A stretch of DNA of 64,000 nucleotides from Toxotes chatareus (GCA_016801885.1 CM028882.1:19299047-19363046), one strand, 5' to 3'. Positions 14,201-25,288 are shown, counted from the first letter of the stretch. Notes: generated from the letters alone by a model not told the origin. Translations and numbers: made by a program.

Positions 14201-17194
14201 TCATCATACTCACCACCAGCCCCACAGTGAGCTGCTTCTTCAGTTTATCCCAGTTCTCACTAATACAAAGCAGGAAGCTTTCAGGAGGGTCCAGCACCAC
14301 ATCGCCACAGGCCCCCTCCTCCACGTTCCCCAGTCTGCAGACTGGGTTTACATCTTAAAAAATCGTCAAGGACGCAGCTTTAGACATACAGAGATAGGAA
14401 AGTCTGTTTCAACGCACAGATATTCACAGTCTATAAGGATACCCTCTCCCACCAGAGTGGACTTGGTGTACAGAGCACTGAGCTGACGAGTGAACAGAGC
14501 ATTCCTATTGGCCCCTGAGGCCTTGATTGCAGATGTCTCCGTCTGCTTAACCACACCAACCTAGAAAAGACAATAATGTGGTGATAAGAAACAACGCAGC
14601 TCTCAACAGCTTGGATTTCTAAATGCAAACAGTATGCAAAATATACTTCATACCTTGTGCCCGTGGGACACCAGCCGTCTGACATGAACAAACAGGCGGT
14701 GCGTGGGGATGCTGCAGGTCATGAAGTTATGATCCAGATGGCAGATGATATTCAGCTCCTTGGCAGCAATCTGTTCAAACACACACACACAAGGGTGACA
14801 CCTGTTAAAATTGAGCCCAAGTTGGGTGTTCAGGAAATTTTTCTGTAAACTTTTGACATGCTCCCTGAAATTAATTAATTAAAGTGCTGCCATGCAAGTT
14901 CAATAATCAGTGAGTAATGGTAAGTCAGTGATAATCTGATTAAACAAAAAAAAAGAAAATGTTCTTTCCAATCCAAAATGACAGATATAGAGAGGACACA
15001 AATTTCACAGAAAGAGAATACACATTAAAACTGACAAGAAATATCCTGTGAGCAGCAATGAAACATAATTTTCTTAAAAATGACTTTCAGACAGTAATAT
15101 AGTCAACATGTTTTGCATTCATATTGAAAATGTCCTCCTGGCATCATTAACATGGATGCATTTCAGTTCTCACCTCTGCATCGTCTCCAAAGAACCTGTA
15201 CTTGTAACCACACTCCACAGCCAACAAGGCATCCTTATGTTGCTGCTTCAGCTGGATGACCTGCTGTTCCAGGGGAGTGTATATGCTTTTTGAGCGTCTG
15301 GAGGGGGCGCTAGAGTCTGACGGCTCTGCACCCTTTCCACCCGCCCCTCCTCCTCTTCCTGTTTTTGCAAAATGAGACAAAAGTAACTCCTGCAAAAGAA
15401 GAAGAAAACAAAACCTAAGTTACTTTTAAATGACAGTTTACTCAAAGGTCACGTTGTTTTTCCAGCAGTAACAGTTTCCCATTCAAAGCTTTCAGTTCTC
15501 AATTTCCCTGTCATGTGAAGAAAAAAACCCACCTTGTGAGAACTTTAGTCTGCTTTACAAGTTCAATCACTTTATCTTTCATTTGTTGTTGGTATATAGC
15601 CCAGCAAATACTGGATTGTGCAGCCAATACCTAATCAATAGACTAGAATAGTTATAAACTATAAAATGTACAAAAACAAAATAGTAATAGTTTTTTCTAC
15701 AGTATTGTGACCACAGTATGTACTTACACCATTTCTGAATTACCCAAAACAGGTCGTTGACATTTCTATACAAGAATTTCTTGTTACCTATGTGCAAACT
15801 CATACACCAATATGTATATGAAAAAGTTAACATCAGCAAATATTTTGGCCCAAATGATTTATCAGTCCATCTTTATTGTTGTCTTTATTATAATATTTGG
15901 GGCTTAAAAATGCAGAGAATGCTAATAGACGTACTTTTTTATATGTTTGTATCATGACTCCTCACCAAGAATAATGAAATTGAAACCTTCTATAAAGCTC
16001 CTCTTCAAACTCTTGCCTGTAATACATCAGTGACCCTGTATGGGGATATTGGCTTTTTGCTTGCCCTCCTATGGTGCTGCCTTGCTCATGGACACGTTAG
16101 CAGGGCAGATGTTTGCCACCATGAGGGCTTCAACCTTCAACCTGCTGCCCAAAGCACACTAGTGACAGTAATGTGATGATGGAGTCAGCATTTATACTGG
16201 GTACCTGTGTTGTAGCAGCAAGCCCTGAACACTCCTTTTCTTTAACCTCCTCCTCTTCATCTTCATGCTCATCCTGTGTCTGCTGAAGTCTGTTTGTATT
16301 GCTGCGTTGATCTTGAACGTCTCTCTGAGGCCAAATGCTGCTTCCCTGGACACAGAGTTTACTGCTGGAGCCATCTGTCTTCTTTTCCTCCCTCTGAGAG
16401 TCACTGAGCCTGACACAGGGATCGGCCACACAGGTGAAGCCTTTCAGCTTCTCCAGGGTAGAGGAGCAGAGGCCGCCTGTTCCTCGGCTTGATGTTAACT
16501 TTGTCTCTGAAGAGAGAAGAAATACGGTTTAAGTAAATACAGAAGAAAATCCCACATGTAAATATTTTCACACATAGTCTTCGGGCAGTTCCACTCAATG
16601 TAGTTTGTCATACTAATGTTATGTTAAATGACTCAAAGCTCCACGTTTTCAGCAGTTACAATGCAACGCTCAAGTTCTCAATTTAACAGAAGGACTTAAC
16701 ATTACTGCACAAGCTTTTTTTTGTGGTTTAGGAAGCTGGAAATGGGTGAGACATGTGACTTATGTGCAAGTTGAGAAGCCCTGTGGATTTTCAGACACAC
16801 ACACACACACACACACACCTTTGGTGCTCTGACAGGGTGCAGCCTCACAGTCCAAATCCTCCAACAGCTGATCTTGAGGAGAAAGCTTTGCTCGTTTTGG
16901 TGGCAATCCAAAATCTTCATCAGAGGAAAGTTTCTGCTGTAGGACAAAAGCAGCTGAGGTTCAGTGTTCAGCATTCGTAAGTTATGCATAACCGATGAGA
17001 GAGGGTGTGCATGTGCGTGTGTGTGTATGTTATATTCAATGAAGACAGTTCACCTTGCCTCTTGAAAGCTGGTGCTCAGAGAGATTTTGGCTAATCCCAC
17101 ACTGAGTGCTGGAGGCGCTGCTGCTGCTCAGTCCTCCGAAGTACCTGCTAATGGAGGTCTGAGTGCTACAGGACTTTTTCACAGACTTTGGCAT
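141..17194 (-). CDS. msh3: DNA mismatch repair protein Msh3 (5' 20 coding exons; 3' end outside window)
   Basis: MutS homologue that pairs with Msh2 as MutS-beta and binds insertion/deletion loops in nuclear DNA. Coding exons in transcript order: 17054-17194, 16819-16936, 16205-16506, 15174-15389, 14654-14770, 14443-14560, 14214-14353, 13625-13791, 10121-10230, 9808-9922, 8844-8928, 7787-7896, 6201-6333, 4429-4616, 3574-3742, 3271-3335, 2139-2255, 1796-1903, 697-811, 141-298. All junctions are GT-AG and phases agree, giving 930 codons plus 2 nt with no break. Start ATG is at 17194. Residues 12-19 (QTSISRYF) form a canonical PCNA-interacting box. An acidic stretch precedes the mismatch-binding domain (SIYTPLE, GYKYRFFG). 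The last visible exon holds Walker A, GPNMGGKSSY, about residues 889-898. Walker B and the C-terminus must lie left of base 1. The human protein is about 1137 residues, so roughly 200 are missing from view. Introns contain only repeats. Confidence 0.97.
671..694. repeat. (GT)12 microsatellite abutting an msh3 splice donor
   Basis: Twelve GT units end two bases before the 5' splice site of the msh3 exon at 697-811. On the transcript strand the intron therefore begins GTAC followed by a run of AC. Confidence 0.95.
2530..3020 (+). mobile_element. Decayed Tc1/mariner transposase fragment in an msh3 intron
   Basis: From 2793 the plus strand reads QQDNDPKHTARVIKNYL, the signature of Tc1-like transposases, followed by an in-frame TGA at 2847-2849. 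After frame slips the next recognisable pieces are a WPPQSPDL-type motif near 2870-2900 and a WNKLPAKYLE-type motif near 2970-3005. The fragment is antisense to msh3 and lacks an intact frame, so it is a fossil. I did not find clear terminal inverted repeats; the outer limits are approximate. Confidence 0.8.
8141..8203. repeat. Long (TG)n microsatellite, about 31 units
   Basis: Uninterrupted TG dinucleotides inside an msh3 intron, between the exons at 7787-7896 and 8844-8928. One of the two longest pure dinucleotide tracts in the window. Confidence 0.97.
11040..11400. repeat. Degenerate interspersed repeat in the large msh3 intron 10231-13624
   Basis: Contains two related units about 120 bases apart, near 11170-11255 and 11290-11370. 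Each has a GATGGYGC-like start, then a GATCAYYAAAG-like core and a GATTCATCYTYTGG-like end. The wording resembles a very common teleost repeat that I know but cannot name. The rest of this 3.4 kb intron shows only short CA/TG tracts (11732-11747, 11757-11772) and no exon. Confidence 0.55.
16795..16818. repeat. (AC)12 microsatellite containing an msh3 splice donor
   Basis: The tract starts immediately after the exon at 16819-16936 on the transcript strand, so the donor GT is itself the first unit of a (GT)12 run. Confidence 0.95.
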
Positions 17195-17420
17195 GTTTCC
17201 ATTTGCTCCTATATTGCATGCATCGGGGAAAGAAACTTATAAAAAATACGGACCCGTGTAAAGGCTAACACTGCAGCACCAGACTTCACCTCCCCGGCTT
17301 TTCAAAACACAGCGGCGCATGTGCTGAGGTCACACGGACGCGTAAATGACGTAGCAGGCGCCAAGTCAAACTGAATATGAGATTTCCGGTTACATCTTTC
17401 AACATTAAACTATTTCGCTT
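17195..17420 (-). promoter_or_regulatory. msh3: msh3 5' UTR and promoter region
   Basis: CpG-containing sequence directly upstream of the msh3 start. I see no TATA box. On the minus strand 17364-17357 reads TTGGCGCC, an E2F-like site. A CRE-like TGACGTAG lies at 17347-17354 and an ETS-type TTTCCGG a little further upstream. These suit a housekeeping, S-phase-linked repair gene. The motifs are seen; their use is inferred. Confidence 0.5.
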
Positions 17421-18840
17421 GACAATGTGGTAACAACCATGTGCTTGTTTTTGCACGCCTAGTCCGATTCGAGGATTTAAAAAACGTTTTGTTTAGTTTA
17501 GTTTTTTGTACTGGGACTGCATTTAAAGAGCTAATCCACTGCAGCCGAAAACTATGCCTCCACAACATTCTCCTGATGTTGATGCTCTATCAAAATCTAA
17601 CTATTATGTGAACTTTTTCAGTCTGAACCATCTGGTAACCATACTTAAGTGCAGGGTTTGAAAAGCATGTCATCTCATCCAGTTACGTCATGCGGTTACG
17701 CTTTTATTTTTATGGTTCACATAAATACTTCCGGTCCTGTCTGTGAGCGTGAGGTGAACCGAAGTATTTTCAGATCCGCATTTTAGACATAAAGTTCCGC
17801 ACTTAAGAGGAAGAAAACTATTTTAACAAGGTCAGAGTAGTATAGTACAAGAAATACGAACAATAGCTTGATAATTGTCTCATATGTTTGCGTCTTAGGG
17901 AAGTGGTGTTTATGGAATCAGTTAATTAAAGATAATCATCGGAATAAAACGTCATTAATTAAATTCTGTATACCAAATAAGACAAGAGGAATACATAATC
18001 TTAATCAAAAATCTTGCATGGCATACTCAATACCACGATTGTGGTAGTGGTTTTAGTTTTGTAGTGTTCCCTCACTCCACTCTTTTTGAGTTTTAACTTC
18101 ATGGCCAAACTTTGGTCAGACATTAGATGTCATTTCCAAACACAGCTTTCTGTTAAAGATGTCAGGATATATTTTGAATTTTATCAAACTGAGCAGTTAA
18201 GGCCCTTTAATCAGACCTTATTCTAACCTGAATTTTTTGAACCATACCAAACAGCGACGTCTACACGTCTATACATGTCTATTTCTGGTATTTCTGCTTT
18301 TGCTGATATGCAGATTGTTTTTTGAGAACTGCAATCAGGAACTGAAAGTACTTCCTCTGTATTTATCCAGACATTAAGGCATTTTTTTCCCCTGCAACCA
18401 CAGATTTTTTTTCCTGCTATCACAGATGATCTTACACAGGCTATCTAACAGAATTAGCCCTTATGTTGTGCTCATTTCTTGTAACACAATTTTGTGTTCC
18501 CAGTTAAAAATGACCGTTCCATTAAGGTTCATCAGAAACTAAAAATACATACATCTCTCTTCATGAACTTAAGTTCTTGTGAACTGAACCTTACATTAAG
18601 ATTTGAACTTCTATTTGTTATTTATGGCCTGTACGCTTCACTGATCTGAGCTTATATTTTTAATATAAAAATATTATACACAAAATAAACTAATACAATT
18701 TATTTTGTGTGTTGAAATCCACTTTGTGGAGAAAGTCAAGGAGTCTTACGTCAGTCTGATCAAATTAGCTACATTTTTCAGTAATAAAACTCTTATATCT
18801 GTCACATTTGACCAGAACACAACTTTAAAGGGTTAATCCG
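17421..18840. other. Intergenic region between msh3 and the Ly6 cluster
   Basis: No coding exon is visible on either strand. A CTTCCGG ETS-type motif at 17728-17734 followed by GC-richer sequence to about 17830 could be a promoter or noncoding exon on the plus strand. The rest is AT-rich. No dihydrofolate reductase exon was found here, although DHFR lies head to head with MSH3 in mammals. Confidence 0.4.
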
Positions 18841-19023
18841 GAGTACATGGTTGTCCCAGGGATAATAAGGTCACTTTAAGGCCAACATTATTCAGGTCAC
18901 TTGGGAGGAGGCTTTGTGAGGAAATGCAAATGTTCAAGTTCTAAAACAGGACTGAAAACTTGCACTGAAAGAAAAAGGCTTATCTCCAGTTCTCTGTCTC
19001 CCACTCTGTTTCTCTCTACAGAC

Positions 19024-20199
19024 ATGATGCAGCTTTATGGAGCTCTGATCCTGTTCATGACTCTGTCTACAGGTAAGAACAGCTAACCTGAGTTGGGTTT
19101 ATGTGCGCTGATGGAAAATTTTAGCTTGAAGGGAAGGCATGATGCTTGATTTTTAAATGTTATTGTCAAAGCAGAACAGGAGGTAGCTTGACATTTTGGG
19201 AAATCTTGGTGAGACTTTAGCATGAAAAGTAAAAAGTAAAGTGAGTAATACATTATATCTTTTATTTAATCCTTATAAAAATCAAAGTGTAAAAACAATT
19301 TATGGTTTTATAGGGGTTAGGGATTGATTTGAGAAGCTCTTTTCACCCTCCATTTTTTGACGTTAGTGAAGCAAGACAAACACATAAGTGATTTCACATA
19401 GACCGACATTATGAGACGTGGTACAGAATAACTGACAGCTTTAACCGTAATGACGTACTTATTTTAACCAAAACCAAGCTGTGTCCCTAAACCTAACCAA
19501 CTAGTTTTTGTACCTAAACTGAACCAAACTGTGACCCATTCCACAATTTTAAATGTGTGTTAATTACTGTCAGGATGAGGACAAAGATCTGGTACGCCTG
19601 CTGCTAGCACTCTTGTCTATTTAAAAGAAGACATCATTTCCAAGCACTCACATTGAAATGTCACTTCACTCTTTAATCATTTGTTTCCAAATTTGCATTT
19701 TCACTTTCTCGTACCTGAAACTGCAGGGATCAGCATTTTCTAGCAAAACATCCACAATGTATCCTAAACTCTGAGGTTTAGGTTATATGTACCATGTTTT
19801 AAACACCTGTGTTCTGTGTCTCTGTGCAGCGTGTGGATTAAGATGCTACACATGCACAGCCTCCGACCCTAAATCTTGCATAGACACGAAATCTTGTCCT
19901 GTCATCTTCAACCGCTGTTTTTCTCTCAGAGTAGATGGTAAGTTGTTCTATCACAAACAGCTGATACAATATGTGGCTGGCTATTATACACATCATAATG
20001 TATTTTGTAAACTAGTTTCTGAGTTTTATCATCGTGTCTTGCAGGTTACAACATGGTTACCAAAGGCTGCCAAAGCAGTATAACATGTGGTGGTGCCATA
20101 GCTTGCTGTGAAGGGGACTTGTGTAACAATGCCATATCAGCTGGTCCCAGTGTCATCCTCCTGCTGGCATCCTCAGCCGTCATTACACTGTTTCTCTGA
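19024..20199 (+). CDS. Ly6/uPAR-family (three-finger) GPI-anchored protein, copy 1
   Basis: Three coding exons, 19024-19072, 19830-19937 and 20045-20199, all phase 1 with GT-AG borders, encode 103 residues. Exon 1 is the signal peptide (MMQLYGALILFMTLSTG). Exon 2 begins LRCYTC and carries five of the ten cysteines. Exon 3 has the diagnostic Ly6 ending (CC, then DLCNN) followed by a hydrophobic tail ending in VITLFL, a typical GPI-anchor signal. The family includes CD59, Ly6 antigens, Lypd proteins and the egg protein Bouncer; the sequence does not decide which. Two ATGs are adjacent (19024 and 19027); other copies keep a single ATG aligned with the second. Unlike its siblings it lacks the clean TATAAAAG upstream, and it is the most diverged in the cluster. 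Confidence 0.9.
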
Positions 20200-20273
20200 A
20201 TCTCTGGGACAACAACAGCAGAGAATATTTTGTTATTTTAAAACTGTGCTTTTTTGACTCAGTTTATACAAAG

Positions 20274-20279
20274 AATAAA
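20274..20279 (+). terminator. Polyadenylation signal of Ly6 copy 1
   Basis: AATAAA 75 bases after the stop codon of copy 1, giving a short 3' UTR. Confidence 0.75.
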
Positions 20280-20399
20280 CAACTTTTCAGTGTGAAAAGA
20301 TGTGAAGTAATAGTGTCCCCAGTATCTACACCAACTACACTAGGCTGACCACATATATGATCAAGATGACCATAAGATGCCTGACCATTAAACTTTTAT

Positions 20400-20570
20400 T
20401 CCTTAGGCTATTTACAGCAAACAACATCTTTGTTATGAAGTCCAAATAAAAAAAAATTAATGATGGAGTATAAAACATGAACAAGCATGAGAAAATGAAT
20501 AACTCATATGGTTAGTTATTGTAATGGAAAATACTAAGCATTTGTGATTATCCTCGTATGACCTCGTATG
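20400..20570. repeat. Segmental duplicate block A, first copy
   Basis: About 170 bases nearly identical to 22510-22690, both running from a TTATTCCTTAGG start to a GATTATCCTCGTATGACC end. It follows Ly6 copy 1, and its partner follows Ly6 copy 2, so the 3' flank was copied with the gene unit. Confidence 0.85.
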
Positions 20571-20750
20571 CATTACTTACATAACACACACCTTTACTTC
20601 AATCTCCTGACACACCAGAGCGGTGGTTGCAGAGCACATTACCACAAAGGTTAGTACTACTACTGCTACTAAAGATGATCCCATATCATTTTAAGCTTAT
20701 GTCTTTATTTACATAACTGTAAATAATCTACAGAGTGATTGTAATCAATA

Positions 20751-20896
20751 AATTCTCTGACCTCTAGCCTTTGAAACCCCTCCAATAATCACTGGATAAT
20801 TTCATTCTGCATTGCTTTAACTTAAACTGACTTAAACACACTTTTGCAAAACACCAAACATACACTGTTTGCAGGCAGACAATTCAACAACCACAT
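20751..20896. repeat. Segmental duplicate block B, first of three copies
   Basis: Starts AATTCTCTGACCTCTAGCC. Matching copies begin at 22351 and 26127. The first and third copies also share the following stretch with GCAGACAGA-like and CAACAACCACAT motifs; the second breaks off earlier, near 22467. All three lie in the Ly6 gene cluster. Confidence 0.85.
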
Positions 20897-20982
20897 CAAG
20901 TGATGTTATTGGTTTCTTGGCAGGATGCTTCATGAGCAAAGGCACATGTTCAAGTTCTGGAAGAAGAGTGAGAAGCTGGACT

Positions 20983-20990
20983 ATAAAAGG
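20983..20990 (+). promoter_or_regulatory. TATA box of Ly6 copy 2, first promoter copy
   Basis: TATAAAAG 76 bases upstream of the ATG at 21059. The surrounding 100 bases match the promoter of copy 3. Confidence 0.75.
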
Positions 20991-21058
20991 AGGTCACATC
21001 TTCTATGCACATCTCTTCTCACAGGGCTGATAAAAAGTCATTTTTCTGTCTGTTCACA

Positions 21059-21949
21059 ATGCGACTTTATGCAGCTTTGATCCTGTTTATGATTCTGTCC
21101 ACAGGTAAGAACAGCTGAGTTTTATGTGCTTTGGCTGGACACTGTAATACACAATGAAAGGCAACAGTTGTTGTTCAACCTGAGAAAGAGTAGCTGGGTC
21201 TGAAAGCAGTGATTTGACCATGTAAATGTATGAAATATACTTTTTAAAAATCATTTTAAAAGGAAGGACATATTTTTAACAGTGATGATTTTAAAAATAC
21301 AATCTGCAACACTTCTGCTCTTTTAGAAGGAACTTTTAAAAGCAGGATGCTTCATGAGCAAAGGCACATGTTCAAGTTCTGGAAGAAGAGTGAGAAGCTG
21401 GACTATAAAAGGAGGTCACATCTTCTATGCACATCTCTTCTCACAGGGCTGATAAAAAGTCATTTTTCTGTCTGTTCACAATGCGACTTTATGCAGCTTT
21501 GATCCTGTTTATGATTCTGTCCACAGGTAAGAACAGCTGAGTTTTATGTGCTTTGGCTGGACACTGTAATACACAATGAAAGGCAACAGTTGTTGTTCAA
21601 CCTGAGAAAGAGTAGCTGGGTCTGAAAGCAGTGATTTGACCATGTAAATGTATGAAATATACTTTTTAAAAATCATTTTAAAAGGAAGGACATATTTTTA
21701 ACAGTGATGATTTTAAAAATACAATCTGCAACACTTCTGCTCTTTTAGAAGGAACTTTTAAAATTAGTTTAAACTGATTTTGTTTTTTTGTTTTTTTTGT
21801 ATGTAAAACCATGTGTGATAGTATTTTGTATTTTGGTACAGCATGTGGATTACACTGCTACTCATGTGCAAACACTCACCCTAAAGCCTGCACACAGACC
21901 AGAACTTGTCCTGAATCCCTGAACAGATGTTTCTCTTTCAATTTCAAAG
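21059..21949 (+). pseudogene. Ly6/uPAR-family gene copy 2, two signal exons and no recognisable last exon
   Basis: Identical signal exons lie at 21059-21104 and 21481-21526 (MRLYAALILFMILSTG), followed by exon 2 at 21842-21949 (LHCYSC start, RTCPESLNRCF end, good donor). Exon 3, which in copies 1 and 3 carries the CC...DLCN ending and GPI signal, is not found between 21950 and 27400. Where it should be, sequence at 22040-22100 instead matches material from intron 1 of copy 3 and the 3' flank of copy 1, so a rearrangement probably removed it. The exons present have no stop or frameshift. If transcribed it could make only a truncated or unanchored product, or use an exon I did not recognise. 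Most likely a recent pseudogene. Confidence 0.7.
21405..21412 (+). promoter_or_regulatory. TATA box of Ly6 copy 2, second promoter copy
   Basis: Same TATAAAAG in the duplicated unit, 76 bases before the ATG at 21481. This promoter copy is nearest to exon 2. Confidence 0.75.
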
Positions 21950-22159
21950 GTAAGTTTTTACAACTCTGCTGTTTTTATAACAGCAGAGGTATTTATATCT
22001 AATACTGAGCACTACATATCACAACATGCTCTCACACAACATGTTCTCTTAGTGGAAAATTGTCTGAGCGGTGGTTGCAGAGGACAGTACCACAAACAGT
22101 AAGTGTCTTCCTGAAACTGGAAACCAGAAACAGAAAAAATAAGGTGTTGCAGTGCAAAC

Positions 22160-22467
22160 TACCACTTTCTCACCACCCTCACTCTCTCTGACACTGTTTG
22201 TTAGAGTTTAAACAAAGACATGTTGACTGAATTTTCCATATGAAATTCTGTATGTTGCTATTTGTGGAATCGTTCTAGATCCGGTCTTGGTGATATTCAT
22301 GTTTTCAACTCATTTTAAGGATCACACGCTTTTGGTTGAAGTAATCTAAAAATTCTCTGACCTCTAGCCTTTGAAACCCCTTCAAATGATCACTGGATAA
22401 TTTCATTCTGCATTGTTTTAACTTAAACTGACTTAAACACACTTCGCAAAACACCAAACATACACTG
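22160..22467. repeat. Segmental duplicate block C plus block B, partner of 25945-26250
   Basis: The stretch from ACCACTTTCTCACCA through GTCTTGGTGAT and TTTTCAACTCATTTTAAGGAT to block B reappears at 25945-26250 with scattered changes. Both sit downstream of Ly6 exons, yet no Ly6 exon remains near the second copy. This suggests a lost or never-complete gene unit. Confidence 0.8.
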
Positions 22468-22509
22468 TAACATATGACTTGCGCTTGACCACAACATGCT
22501 TGGCCATTA

Positions 22510-22690
22510 AACTTTTATTCCTTAGGTTATTTACAGCAAACAACAGCTTAGTTATGAAGTCCAAATAAGAAAAATGAATGATGGAGTATAAAATATGAAT
22601 AAGCATAAGTATATGAATAACTCATGTGGTTAGTTATTGTAATGGAAGATACTAAGCATTTGTGATTATCCTCGTATGACCTTTTGTTCT
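22510..22690. repeat. Segmental duplicate block A, second copy
   Basis: Near-identical to 20400-20570. Here it follows the truncated Ly6 copy 2. Confidence 0.85.
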
Positions 22691-23039
22691 GTCCATATTT
22701 TCTGCTCAGTCAGGAACCACAAACTGGTCTGAGCCAGTTCTTCATCCAGGTGCAATCCTGAGACACCTTGAGATAACAGCTTGTTTTGATAACATTACCC
22801 ACACCTGTTCTAAGAATGAGTTTTTCGGTTAAAAACCCATAGTCATGAGCAGCAGAAAACCCATAATTATATGCATTTCTTGCATAACACACACCTTTAC
22901 TTCAATCTCCCGACACACCAGGATCTAACAGCAACTGACCTACCCACCTCCAACATATAATGAAGGACCAATAACACAGCCACTGGCTGCTTATTCCCTT
23001 CACTAAACAAATCTCCAAACAGCTTTTTCTGCTGTGGTG

Positions 23040-23510
23040 AGTTGCCAGATACACCAGGGAGAGGACTCAAATGCAGACACTGGAGGCAGACTGATGAATG
23101 ACAATATCTTTAGTAACAATCAATCAATCAATCAATCAATCAGTAACCAGGTCAGAAACATAACTCAGAAAACCAAAAATGTCCATATAGGGAAAAACTC
23201 AAAGAAAACTTAAACTAGAAGGTAAGTTAGATCTCTAACTTGAACCAAAAACAGCACAGCAATGAACACAAAGAAAACACAAGGAACAAAACATGGGGGG
23301 CAAACAGAGGAGCAGACACAGAAGTCAACTCACACAGGTACAAGCAAGGGAGCAGCAAAGATGAATACCAACACAGACAATCTGACAAAGAGACTGGGGA
23401 GCAACAAGACTTAAATACACAGAGACTAATTGGCAACAGGTGACATACATTAGGGTGGGGCTGACAATCACCAAGGTGGGAAAAACAAGACAAAGACAGG
23501 AAGCAACTTT
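23040..23510. mobile_element. Interspersed repeat of a common teleost type, with an AATC microsatellite
   Basis: A run of A/C-rich, G-containing sequence with phrases typical of an abundant fish nonautonomous element, for example AAATGCAGACACTGGAGGCAG and CTTAAATACACAGAGACTAA followed by GGCAACAGGTGA. A (CAAT)n tract is at 23117-23141. A similar-styled element lies at 53130-53530. I cannot assign a family name without a repeat library, and the limits are approximate. Confidence 0.5.
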
Positions 23511-23754
23511 AGAAAAGACACAATAGCAAAGATACCTTCAAAACAAAAACAAGAAATGCTCAACAAAACCAAAGAAACCAAAGCAAGAGTCAAAAGAGTT
23601 CCAGAAAGAGTTCAAATACAGTCACCAATGGGGCTGATCATTACCTTTTCATCTGGACAATCAAAATAAATTCTGCTCTTAGTTTATGTAAGAGACTGAA
23701 TTATTTTTCTCAGTGTATTTATAGTGGAGGTACTGAGGAGCACACAGTCCATAA

Positions 23755-24965
23755 GGTGCATTTAGCAGCTGGTGTGCATGATGGGAGGTGGCAGGAGGCC
23801 ACACACTCACACAGCCGACACTATTTATTAAATGTTTAACCTTCTTTCTGTGACACTGGTTCAAATATAGAAGCTGATTTGGCTGTTTAATAGCTTTTTG
23901 CCCGTCATCAAACATATTTGGCTCCATTTCTGCGTGTTAGACTATGCATGTTTATAATTATGTTTGCTCTGTAGTTGAATGCTCTTACATTAACTGCACA
24001 GGTAAGAGTATTGTTAATTGGAAGATGGATTATGTTCAGCTTTTAATAAAAAAAATTTGCTCTGTACAATTAAAAAAAATAGAATTATGACACTGGAATC
24101 AGCCATATTATGTACAGTTATCTGAAATCACTTTTTCATATATCATAATAACAATATTTTAATAATATAATTGACAGATCGTGTGTAAAAGTTGTCTCTG
24201 CCTGACATATAAATAAAGTTATGTGGATATACAGATGTAAAGAGACAGGAGACATCAGTTCATCTTCCAGCTGCAGAGATCAGGTGGGCTCAGGCACAGG
24301 TGCACAGGTGCACGAGGCTTCAATGACACAGTGCTCCAGTAGGACATCTGGTGGTCAATCAAATGAAGTGCAATCAAGATGTGTCATTTATTGGTTCATG
24401 GATTGTTTGGGATTTGATTAGCCATTCACATTCTTGTTTAACTACACTACATGTTCGTATGGTTTCAAGCTGACACAATAAAATACAAATATTAAATATA
24501 TATTATGTACACAGGCTATATTATTTGACACGTCTGATTGTTGTAGGAAACAGCAATATACTTGGCCTGATATTTTTTGTTATGAATCGTAAGCTATCCT
24601 AAAACAATAAATAGACCATAGCTAAAAAAAATGTTGTAGCCTTCCTTTCAAAGCACAACAATGGACTGACAGATTTGTAAAGAAAGTTCTTTCATTCTGG
24701 CCATTTTGAGCCTTTAAATAAACAAAGTGCTGATGCTTCAGATACTAAACTAACCTAAAGAATGCCATGCTCCCTTTTTTGCTCCCTTATTAGTACAACG
24801 GTTTTCAGCTGTGCAACATAATTGCAAAAGGGTTTTCTAATAATCAGTTAGCCTTATAAAGTGATTAACTTCGATTAGCAGCCAAACAGAAGACCCAGGG
24901 GGCCCGCTGGGTGGGTGTGTGGCCTCCAGGCCACCTCCCGTCATGCACCACCCAGTGCATGTGTT
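23755..24965. repeat. Weak inverted repeat pair flanking about 1.1 kb
   Basis: The reverse complement of 23755-23815 (GTGTGTGGCCTCC, then CCACCTCCCATCATGCAC) matches 24918-24965 (GTGTGTGGCCTCC, then CCACCTCCCGTCATGCAC). Arms are about 50 bases. The interior has no coding capacity that I can see. It may be a decayed transposon or two independent copies of one repeat. Confidence 0.4.
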
Positions 24966-25262
24966 TTTTTATGTAACAAAATTCATTAAATCTATTCAGT
25001 CTAACTAACTGAGGTAGTTAAACATGGTGCCACAGCCCAGAATTTAAACTTAGCAGAACGCCCAAGAATGTCCGAACACTCAAATAGACTTTCAGCGATG
25101 TACTGTTGGAAGTAGTCAGAGGGCTTTCAATTTTGATGAATTCTGAAACTTAAGTGATTAAGCAAGGAGACATATAAGTTTAATCCATTTTTTAGCAGAT
25201 ATATGTAAATCAACTGGGTAAGTAGTTTTCCAAATCAAGCTTTTAAATGATTTTGTACTGTG

Positions 25263-25288
25263 CCTGTGTGTGTGTGTGTGTGTGTGTT
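25263..25288. repeat. (TG)13 microsatellite
   Basis: Pure TG run in the gene-free stretch between Ly6 copies 2 and 3. The rest of 24970-25940 shows no feature I can support. Confidence 0.9.

Larger units (their letters stand above)
20920..21763 (+). repeat. Exact tandem duplication (2 x 422 bp) of a Ly6 promoter, signal exon and part of intron 1
   Basis: 20920-21341 is repeated at 21342-21763; reading the copies side by side I found no difference. Each unit carries the TATA box, 5' UTR, the 46-base signal-peptide exon with its donor, and about 240 bases of intron. Lack of divergence means a very recent event, gene conversion, or an assembly error at a heterozygous site. Confidence 0.95.

Noticed and set aside
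17421..18900. dhfr first exon opposite msh3
   Set aside because: No frame with dihydrofolate reductase motifs was found on either strand.
22040..22100. Possible last exon of Ly6 copy 2 (reads NCLSGGCRGQYHKQ then stop)
   Set aside because: The same sequence recurs in the intron of copy 3 and the flank of copy 1, lacks the CC...DLCN ending, and is therefore a repeated noncoding block.
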